Below are positions 57,842 through 64,000 of a DNA stretch of 64,000 nucleotides, piece by piece. The stretch comes from Roseovarius sp. SCSIO 43702. Lineage in GTDB: Bacteria; Pseudomonadota; Alphaproteobacteria; Rhodobacterales; Rhodobacteraceae. Below the pieces are notes generated by a model. The model saw only the letters and a list, made by a program, of their open reading frames with translations, was not told the origin of the DNA and searched no databases. The position numbers and the translations under genes are program-made. Location of the stretch: assembly GCF_019599045.1 (NCBI RefSeq), contig NZ_CP080623.1, positions 1,510,501-1,574,500 on the forward strand, read 5' to 3'. Within the stretch, counting starts at the first letter, position 1; every line of letters starts with the position of its first letter.

Positions 57842-58839
57842 TCGCCCGCATCCTCGTCCAGTGCCTCGCCGGTGAATTCGGTCGGCACGACCTGCGCGTT
57901 GTAGCCTTGGGAGTTAAGCCAGCGCGCGAAGATGTCGGTGTAACCATGCGTCGCATATATGTTTTCTGCGCCGGTCTCCTCGATTGCCGTGTTCAGCCCC
58001 TCCCAATCCGCGTGATCGGAAACCACGAAGCCGCGATCGACCGCGCGGCGGCGGCGCACGCCGCGCAGGCGCATCCACCCCGACGCGAAGCCGGTCGAGG
58101 CGGGGCGAAAGCGGCGCGACCACTGGCTGCCGATGGCCGAGGGCGGCGCGAGGACGAGCGCGCCGGGGTGATCGGCGGGCTTGAGATCGGGTGTGACATG
58201 CAGTGTTTCGGGCAGATCGAATCCCTGGTCACGCAAGACGGCGTTCGTGTTCTCGACCGCGCCATGGGTCAGTATGGGACCGATCGAAGGATCGAGAAGC
58301 GACAGCACGCGCTGCGCCTTGCCGAGAGAGTAGGCGCCGAGAAGGGAGTACCGCCCGTCGCTCGCATTTGCTGCCCACCAGGAATTGATCTCGCGCGCGG
58401 CCTCGTCATCGTTGCCCCAGGTGAAGACGGGCAAGCCGAAGGTGCATTCGGTGATGAAGCTGTGGCATTTCACCGGCTCGAACGGGGTGGAGAGCCTGTC
58501 CGGCGTCGTCTTGTAGTCGCCCGAGACGACCCAGACCTCGCCGCCCACCTCGATTCGCACCTGCGCCGAGCCGGGGATGTGGCCGGCGGGATGGAACGAG
58601 ACCCGTGCGTCGCCGATCGTGCGCGTCTCGCCGTAGCGTATGGTGTCGAGCGCGATATCGCCCAGACGATGACGCATGACCGGCGCGGCGATGTCGGTCG
58701 CGAGATAGCGCGCATGTCCGGGCCGCGCGTGATCGGCGTGCCCATGGGTGATGAGCGCCCGGTCGACCGGGCGCCACGGATCGACGTAGAAATTGCCGGC
58801 GGGGCAATAGATGCCCTGGGGTCGGAATTCGATAACCAT
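57838..58839 (-). CDS. Ligase-associated DNA damage response exonuclease (metallo-beta-lactamase fold)
   Basis: A 333-residue protein. The MBL metal site T-H32-G-H34-A-D36-H37 is intact near the N-terminus; later blocks VVSGDYKT, ECTFGLPVF, GAYSLGKAQR and VSDHADWEGL match the beta-CASP nuclease arrangement. In other bacteria these genes sit with an Lhr-type helicase and PdeM endonuclease; here only the ligase is adjacent. Confidence 0.92.
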   Translation of the reverse strand: MVIEFRPQGIYCPAGNFYVDPWRPVDRALITHGHADHARPGHARYLATDIAAPVMRHRLGDIALDTIRYGETRTIGDARVSFHPAGHIPGSAQVRIEVGGEVWVVSGDYKTTPDRLSTPFEPVKCHSFITECTFGLPVFTWGNDDEAAREINSWWAANASDGRYSLLGAYSLGKAQRVLSLLDPSIGPILTHGAVENTNAVLRDQGFDLPETLHVTPDLKPADHPGALVLAPPSAIGSQWSRRFRPASTGFASGWMRLRGVRRRRAVDRGFVVSDHADWEGLNTAIEETGAENIYATHGYTDIFARWLNSQGYNAQVVPTEFTGEALDEDAGE

Positions 58840-58924
58840 GGGCAGAGAGTAGGCGCGGCGAGGGCGATTGCCAGTGAGCGGATGCCGTTCTACGTTGCCG
58901 CACGGATAGAGCGGGAGGGACGCG

Positions 58925-59755
58925 ATGCGATTTGCGAGATATGGAAACCCCGGGGCGGAACGGCCTGCCATGCTTGACGGCGAGGGAAGGCTTCGCGATC
59001 TCTCGGGCGTCGTGCCGGACCTTGCGGGCGAGGTGCTGGGCCAGTTGCCGCAAGTCAACCCCGACGCGCTCCCGCTTGTCGAGGGCTCGCCGCGCCTGGG
59101 GCCGCCGGTCGGGGGCACGGGCAAGTTCATCGGGATCGGTCTCAATTTTTCGGACCACGCCGCCGAGGCGGGAATGGAGCCGCCGCCGGAACCCATCGTC
59201 TTCATGAAGGCCACGTCGTCCATCTGCGGGCCGAATGACACGGTGAGCCTGCCGCGCGGGTCGGAGAAATCGGACTGGGAGGTCGAGCTTGGCATCGTCA
59301 TCGGGCGGCGGGCCAAATACGTGAACGAGGCGGACGCCCTGGGCCACGTGGCGGGCTACACCATTGTCAACGATGTGTCGGAGCGGCATTTCCAGACCGA
59401 GCGGAAGGGGCAATGGACCAAGGGGAAAAGCTGTGACACGTTCGGGCCGATCGGCCCGTGGCTCGTCACGCCGGACGAGGTGGGCGATCCGCAGGCGCTT
59501 GCCATGGCGCTCGACCTGAACGGCGAGCGGATGCAAAGCGGGAGCACGAGCGCGATGATCTTCGGCGTGGCGCATCTCGTCTCGTATCTGAGCCAGATGA
59601 TGACGCTGCATCCCGGTGACGTGATCGCGACCGGCACGCCGCCGGGTGTGGGGATGGGCATGAAACCGCCGCGCTTCCTGCGGCCTGGCGACGTGATGGA
59701 GCTTGAGATCGAGGGGCTGGGCCGTCAGCGACAGGAGGTCGCCATGGACGACTGA
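58925..59755 (+). CDS. Fumarylacetoacetate hydrolase family protein
   Basis: A 276-residue metal-dependent enzyme. FAH-fold motifs: FIGIGLNFSDHAAEAG, EPIVFMKATSSICGPND, DWEVELGIVIGRRAK, GYTIVNDVSERHFQ, KSCDTFGPIGPWLV, and TGTPPGVGMGMKPPRFLRPGD. Members act as ureidoglycolate lyases, acylpyruvases or 2-oxo acid decarboxylases; the substrate is not clear. GGGAGG precedes the ATG. The last 31 bases overlap the end of the convergent hydrolase gene. Confidence 0.9.
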   Translation: MRFARYGNPGAERPAMLDGEGRLRDLSGVVPDLAGEVLGQLPQVNPDALPLVEGSPRLGPPVGGTGKFIGIGLNFSDHAAEAGMEPPPEPIVFMKATSSICGPNDTVSLPRGSEKSDWEVELGIVIGRRAKYVNEADALGHVAGYTIVNDVSERHFQTERKGQWTKGKSCDTFGPIGPWLVTPDEVGDPQALAMALDLNGERMQSGSTSAMIFGVAHLVSYLSQMMTLHPGDVIATGTPPGVGMGMKPPRFLRPGDVMELEIEGLGRQRQEVAMDD

Positions 59756-60705
59756 GCCGGTTCGGGTCGATCCGGCAGCGCCGCCATGAATTCGGCCATG
59801 CGGTCGAAGACGAGCTGTCGGGTTTCGGGCGTTTCCATCATTACCTCGTGCCGTGCGCCATCGAGCATCTTGAGCGTGCCGCCGGGCCAGGCGTTCATCC
59901 GCGCATGTATGCTGCCGGGGTCGACGATGTCCTCATCCGTTCCGAGAAAGGTGAGACAGGGCAGGTCGGGCGACGGCATCCGCGCGAGCCTGCGGCATTC
60001 GATCAACGCCTCATGGAGCCAGCGCAGGCTGGGACCGCCCAGGCCGAGCGCAGGACAGGCGTTGGTCTGGTCGATCATGTAGCGATACATCTCTTCGTCG
60101 CGGGTGAGCTTGTTCGTGGCGAAGGGTTCGCTCAGGACGTAGGGGTTTGCCTGTGTCCCCGGCGCGTATAGGTGATCCATGCCCACCCGGCGACTGCCCC
60201 AGCCGAGCGACCAGGCGACGGGGCGGAGCAGCTCGGCCATGCGGATACCCCACATGGGCGCCGAAAAGAGCGATCCCGCCACCGGCACGCCGTTGTGCAG
60301 CGCGCGCAGCCCTATGCAGCCGCCCATGGAGTGCCCGAGCAATACCCAGGGCCGCGGCAGGTCAAGCCGCCCGAGCGCCGCGAAGACGGCGCGGACATCG
60401 CGCTGATAATCGTCGAAATAGTGGACATGTCCCGACAGCACGTCATCGGCGAGGCGGTCGGCAAGGCCCTGACCGCGCCAGTCGACCGCCACGAGGCCAT
60501 AGCCGCGCAGGGCGAGATCGCGCGCCGCGCGGCCGTATTTCTCGATGTATTCCGTGCGGCCCGGAAAAAGCACGATCGTGCCGCGTGCCCCCGCGTGGCT
60601 CCAGGCGCCGAGCCGGATGCGCACCCCGTCCTCGGCCTCGAGCCACCACGCGCGCCCGCCATCCGGGCCATCCGCGATATCATGGTGGAGAGGCGCGTCC
60701 CGCAT
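59725..60705 (-). CDS. Alpha/beta hydrolase, lysophospholipase / monoacylglycerol lipase type
   Basis: A 326-residue protein. Features: IVLFPGRTEYIEKYGRAARDLALRGYGLVAVDWRGQGLADRL (oxyanion region and strand), nucleophile GHSMGG, then a lid region, LTFLGTDEDIVDPGS (acid) and GARHEVMMET (His). This is the serine-aminopeptidase-like S33 lipase group resembling PldB. Two bases after the SCP2 gene, so one operon; lipid substrate is likely. Confidence 0.9.
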   Translation of the reverse strand: MRDAPLHHDIADGPDGGRAWWLEAEDGVRIRLGAWSHAGARGTIVLFPGRTEYIEKYGRAARDLALRGYGLVAVDWRGQGLADRLADDVLSGHVHYFDDYQRDVRAVFAALGRLDLPRPWVLLGHSMGGCIGLRALHNGVPVAGSLFSAPMWGIRMAELLRPVAWSLGWGSRRVGMDHLYAPGTQANPYVLSEPFATNKLTRDEEMYRYMIDQTNACPALGLGGPSLRWLHEALIECRRLARMPSPDLPCLTFLGTDEDIVDPGSIHARMNAWPGGTLKMLDGARHEVMMETPETRQLVFDRMAEFMAALPDRPEPAQSSMATSCR

Positions 60706-60707
60706 TC

Positions 60708-60998
60708 TCAGGACAGCGCGCTGCCGAGTTGCATCGCCATGCCCATGTCACCATCGACCGAGAGCTTGCCGGTCATGAAAGCCGCGGTCGGGTCCAGATC
60801 ACCCTCCAGGATCGACTGAAACGTCTCGGCGTCGGCCGTCAGGGTCACGTCGGCCTCGTCATCGCCCGCACGGGCACCCGCATCGTCCACCATGATGGCG
60901 CCTTCGCCTTCGATCACGAACTTGGCGGTGCCGTTGAAATCCTTGCCATCCAGCTTCTCGTTGAGGCTCTTGACGGCTGCGTCGATGGTGTCGCTCAT
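60708..60998 (-). CDS. SCP2 sterol-binding-domain protein
   Basis: A 96-residue protein with AGGGAG upstream of ATG 60998. The SCP2 pattern is seen: AKFVIEGEGAIMVDD, DVTLTADAETFQSILEGDLDPTAAFMTGKLSVDGDMGMAMQLG. These small proteins bind fatty acyl or other lipids in a hydrophobic cavity. It precedes and is probably co-transcribed with the lipase gene, which suggests lipid delivery to the hydrolase. Confidence 0.9.
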   Translation of the reverse strand: MSDTIDAAVKSLNEKLDGKDFNGTAKFVIEGEGAIMVDDAGARAGDDEADVTLTADAETFQSILEGDLDPTAAFMTGKLSVDGDMGMAMQLGSALS

Positions 60999-61068
60999 GG
61001 GGGTCTCCCTTTGTTTTGAACGGCCGGGGGTTTGCATTCCAGCCGCGCACGCTAAACTCAGGTCCGTT

Positions 61069-61632
61069 ATGAGTGCTCATCGACCCAAGCTCAAGAATAC
61101 CGTTGCGGCAGTCGCCGCGACAGTCATGTTTTCCCTACCTGCCCCGGCGGAAGAGAACGCGCGACTCGACCGGCTTTTCCAGCAGTTGCAGCAGGCGGAT
61201 GAAGCGTCGGCGCAGTCCATCGCGGAGGAGGTGGCGCTCGAACTGTCGAAGTCGGGATCGCCGGCGATGGATTTCCTGCTCCGCCGCGGTCGGTCGGCGT
61301 TGGAGGCCGGGGATCTCGCGGCGGCGCGCGATCATTTCGGCGCGCTGGTCGATCATGCGCCGGAATTCGCCGAAGGCTGGCACATGCGGGCGGTGGCGCG
61401 GGCGCGGGCGGGGCTCCTGGGGCCGGCGCTTTCGGATCTGGAGCGGGCGCTGGCGCTCGAGCCGCGGCATTTCCCGGCGCTCTACAGCCTCGGGTCGCTG
61501 CTCGAGGAGACGGGGCAGGACGCGCTTGCCTACGAGGCCTATGATGCGGCGCGCGCGATCAACCCGCATGATCCCGACACCCTTGCCGCGCTCGAGCGGC
61601 TGGGGCATGTGACGCACGGAACGCCGCTCTGA
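61069..61632 (+). CDS. TPR-repeat protein, probably exported
   Basis: A 187-residue protein. A signal-like N-terminus (KNTVAAVAATVMFSLPAPA-EE) is followed by a helical segment and about three TPR units (DFLLRRGRSALEAGDLAAARDHFGALV; AEGWHMRAVARARAGLLGPALSDLERALALEPRH; PALYSLGSLLEETGQDALAYEAYDAARAINPHD). TPRs bind partner proteins; partner unknown. It lies 30 bases upstream of the helicase gene and divergent from the SCP2 gene. Confidence 0.85.
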   Translation: MSAHRPKLKNTVAAVAATVMFSLPAPAEENARLDRLFQQLQQADEASAQSIAEEVALELSKSGSPAMDFLLRRGRSALEAGDLAAARDHFGALVDHAPEFAEGWHMRAVARARAGLLGPALSDLERALALEPRHFPALYSLGSLLEETGQDALAYEAYDAARAINPHDPDTLAALERLGHVTHGTPL

Positions 61633-61661
61633 TCCACCCGCAATCGCGCCAGGAGGTGCCC

Positions 61662-64000
61662 ATGGCCGAGCCGTCCCGCATCATCGCGGTTCTCGGACCC
61701 ACGAACACCGGCAAGACACATTACGCGATCGAGCGGATGCTGGGCTATCCTTCCGGCGTGATCGGCTTGCCGCTGCGTCTTCTGGCGCGCGAGGTTTATG
61801 ACCGGATCGTCGCGGCGCGCGGTCCCTCGGTCGTGGCGCTTGTCACCGGCGAGGAGCGGATCGTGCCGCCGCGAACGAAATACTGGGTGGCGACCGTCGA
61901 GGCGATGCCCGAGGGAATCGGCGCCGATTTCGTGGCGGTGGACGAGATACAGCTTTGCGCCGACCCCGAACGCGGGCACGTCTTCACCGACCGCCTGCTG
62001 CATATGCGCGGCCAGAAAGAGACGCAGTTCCTGGGTGCCGCGACGATGCGGGGCGCCATCGCGGCGCTCGTGCCCGGCGTGCAGTTCCAGAGCCGGGAAC
62101 GGATGTCGCAACTGAGCTATACGGGCGCGCGGAAGCTCTCGAAGATGCCGGGGCGCAGCGCGATCGTGGGCTTCTCGGTCGATAACGTCTATGCCATGGC
62201 CGAGCTTCTGCGCCGCCAGAAAGGCGGTGCGGCGGTGGTGATGGGCGCGCTGAGCCCCCGGACGCGGAACGCGCAGGTCGATCTCTACCAGAATGGCGAC
62301 GTGGATTACCTCGTGGCCACGGATGCGATCGGCATGGGGCTCAACCTCGATGTGGATCACGTCGCCTTCTCGGCGCTCTCGAAGTTCGACGGGCGGCGGA
62401 TGCGCGCGTTGCACCCGAACGAACTTGCGCAGATCGCGGGGCGCGCGGGGCGCGGGATGCGGCATGGCACGTTCGGGGTGACGGGCGAGGCGCCCGAGTT
62501 GCATGACGAGGTGGTGACGGCCATCACCGAGCACCGTTTCGCGCCCGTCACGCGGCTTGAATGGCGCAATTCGGACCTGCGTTTCGGCTCGGTCGAGGCG
62601 CTTCTCGCGTCGCTCGAACAGAAGCCCGAGCAGCCGATCCTGGGCCGGAGCCGGGACTCCGACGACCTGCTGGCGCTTCGCGCGCTTTCGCAGCTGCCGG
62701 ACGTCATCGACCGGGTCGGCGATGCACGGCGCGTCAAGCTTCTGTGGGATGTCTGCCGCATTCCCGACTTCCGCGGCATCAGCCCGGCGGAACACGCGGG
62801 CCTTCTCGAGCGTATCTTCACTGACCTCTCGTCGCTGGGGCGCATCCCCGACGACTGGCTGGCGCGTCAGGTCAAGCGGCTCGACCGGACGGATGGCGAC
62901 ATCGACACGTTGTCGAAACGTCTCGCGTTTATCCGCACGTGGACCTATGTTGCCCAGCGCACGGGGTGGGTCGACGACGAGGCGCATTGGCGCGGCGTCA
63001 CCCGCGTCGTGGAGGACCGGCTGTCGGATGCCCTGCACGGGGCGCTGACGCAAAGATTTGTGGACCGGCGCACGAGCGTGCTTTTGCGCCGGTTGAAACA
63101 GAAGGAGGCCGTTGTGGCCGAAGTGAACGACAAGGGCGAAGTGACGGTCGAGGGCGAGTATGCCGGCCGTCTGGAAGGTTTCAGATTCCTGCGCGACAAG
63201 GCGGCGAGCGGGCCGGAGGCGAAGGCGCTCGACCAGGCGAGCCTCCAGGCCCTGGGGCCTCATTTCCACCTGCGGGCCGATCGCTTCTACAACGCGCCCG
63301 ACACCGAGATCGACTTCACCGAACAGGGTGGGCTCATGTGGGGCTCGGACGCGGTGGGCAAGCTCGTCAAGGGGTCCGATCCGCTCAAGCCCGGCATCAA
63401 GGCTTTCGTGGACGACGAGGCAGGCGAGGACGTGCGCCAGAAGGTCGAGCGCCGTTTGCAGCATTTCGTCGATCGCAAGATCGCCACGCTCTTCGAGCCG
63501 CTTCTGGCCGTGCAGAAAGACGAGGCGCTGACCGGGCTGGCGCGCGGCTTCGGATACCGTCTTGTCGAGGCGATGGGCATCCTGCCGCGTGGCGACGTCG
63601 CCGAGGAGGTGAAGGAACTCGACCAGGAGGCACGCGGTGCGTTGCGCAAGCATGGCGTGCGTTTCGGGCAGTTCACGATCTTCATGCCGCTTCTGCTCAA
63701 ACCCGCGCCGACGCGGCTCAGGCTGGTCCTCTGGTCGCTCGATCGCGGGCTCGAGGAATTCCCCGAGGCGCCGCCGCCCGGCCTCGTCACCGTGCCGGCC
63801 AACGCCGTGTCCACGCCGCCGGGGTACTTCTCGATGGCGGGCTACCGTGCGGCGGGCGAGCGCGCGATCCGGATCGACATGCTTGAAAGACTGGCCGACC
63901 TGCTGCGCGCCGCCGACAGCCGCGCGGGCTTCGAGGCGACGCCCGACATGCTCTCGATCACGGGCATGACGCTCGAGCAGTTCGCCGATCTCATGCAGGG
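61662..64000 (+). CDS. SUPV3L1/Suv3-like DEAD/DEAH helicase (3' end outside window)
   Basis: At least 779 codons, still open at the window end. AGGAGGTG lies three bases before the ATG. Helicase motifs: VLGPTNTGKTH (Walker A, K18), FVAVDEIQLCAD (DExQ-type Walker B), GAATMRG (motif III-like), LVATDAIGMGLNLDVDHV and QIAGRAGRGM (motif VI). The C-terminal half contains helical and possible zinc/S1-like parts. The group resembles mitochondrial SUV3 RNA helicases; in related genomes an S4 RNA-binding gene, fdxA and carD follow, just beyond the window. Confidence 0.92.
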   Translation, partial: MAEPSRIIAVLGPTNTGKTHYAIERMLGYPSGVIGLPLRLLAREVYDRIVAARGPSVVALVTGEERIVPPRTKYWVATVEAMPEGIGADFVAVDEIQLCADPERGHVFTDRLLHMRGQKETQFLGAATMRGAIAALVPGVQFQSRERMSQLSYTGARKLSKMPGRSAIVGFSVDNVYAMAELLRRQKGGAAVVMGALSPRTRNAQVDLYQNGDVDYLVATDAIGMGLNLDVDHVAFSALSKFDGRRMRALHPNELAQIAGRAGRGMRHGTFGVTGEAPELHDEVVTAITEHRFAPVTRLEWRNSDLRFGSVEALLASLEQKPEQPILGRSRDSDDLLALRALSQLPDVIDRVGDARRVKLLWDVCRIPDFRGISPAEHAGLLERIFTDLSSLGRIPDDWLARQVKRLDRTDGDIDTLSKRLAFIRTWTYVAQRTGWVDDEAHWRGVTRVVEDRLSDALHGALTQRFVDRRTSVLLRRLKQKEAVVAEVNDKGEVTVEGEYAGRLEGFRFLRDKAASGPEAKALDQASLQALGPHFHLRADRFYNAPDTEIDFTEQGGLMWGSDAVGKLVKGSDPLKPGIKAFVDDEAGEDVRQKVERRLQHFVDRKIATLFEPLLAVQKDEALTGLARGFGYRLVEAMGILPRGDVAEEVKELDQEARGALRKHGVRFGQFTIFMPLLLKPAPTRLRLVLWSLDRGLEEFPEAPPPGLVTVPANAVSTPPGYFSMAGYRAAGERAIRIDMLERLADLLRAADSRAGFEATPDMLSITGMTLEQFADLMQ

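Noticed and set aside
1..64000. Insertion sequences, prophage or integrated plasmid
   Set aside because: I found no transposase, integrase, terminal inverted repeats or phage structural genes. Codon and GC character look even except for the AT-richer mraZ leader.

Overview
The window is high-GC DNA densely packed with genes, and its gene content points to a marine Rhodobacterales (Roseobacter-type) alphaproteobacterium. The markers are a DMSP demethylase gene (dmdA) beside acuI, a TRAP transporter, a RibBX-type riboflavin gene, CtrA-type and alphaproteobacterial LexA-type sites, and a tRNA-His with G1:U72 and A73. I saw no prophage, insertion sequence or CRISPR array. It reads as chromosomal backbone with small accessory pieces.

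Layout. 1-7.5 kb: tail of an iron-type alcohol dehydrogenase, a ccdAB toxin-antitoxin pair, gatB, a lytic transglycosylase, pepN, two small proteins (one DUF2256) and a class-I glutamine amidotransferase. 7.5-13.4 kb: a large RTX/Hint-domain protein, a small methyltransferase and the pntAB transhydrogenase. 13.4-20 kb: a complete peptide ABC transporter (two permeases and binding protein on the minus strand, a double ATPase divergent) followed by an M20 amidohydrolase. 20-23.3 kb: a PAS-GGDEF diguanylate cyclase with a perfect CtrA box, then purA, DUF2842 and 5-formyl-THF cyclo-ligase. 23.3-28.8 kb: a GntR/FadR regulator, a 13-bp palindrome, and a run DUF2182-DUF1326-DinB-dmdA-acuI followed by a GNAT gene.

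28.8-42.5 kb: a long regulatory leader (three MraZ-like boxes exactly 63 bp apart, a promoter, a probable leader-derived sRNA and a terminator), then mraZ-rsmH-ftsL-ftsI-murE-murF-mraY. murF carries a threefold in-frame 39-bp repeat. rnk and an mscS-type channel sit between mraY and murD, and murD is followed by ribBX-ribH-nusB rather than ftsW. 42.6-46.1 kb: a candidate 6S-like structured RNA, a two-gene membrane/periplasm module, mmcB with a LexA box and a DUF6324 gene. 46.3-49.5 kb: a TRAP transporter operon and tRNA-His. 49.5-53.6 kb: DUF6476, rluD, rpoH with a sigma-32-like promoter, a lipoprotein alpha/beta hydrolase with Pro at the nucleophile position, a DksA/TraR zinc-finger protein and a small membrane protein. 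53.6-64 kb: pepF, a PAP2 phosphatase, a ligase/exonuclease DNA repair pair, a FAH-family enzyme, a lysophospholipase-like hydrolase with an SCP2 protein, a TPR protein and a SUPV3L1-like helicase cut by the window end.

The most interesting pieces are the dmdA-acuI operon fused to DUF2182/DUF1326/DinB genes, the regulatory architecture ahead of mraZ, the murF repeat expansion, the GNAT gene whose ribosome-binding site lies inside an 11-bp stem, and the two-gene membrane/ClpP-like module. All function calls are from sequence reading alone; no searches were run.
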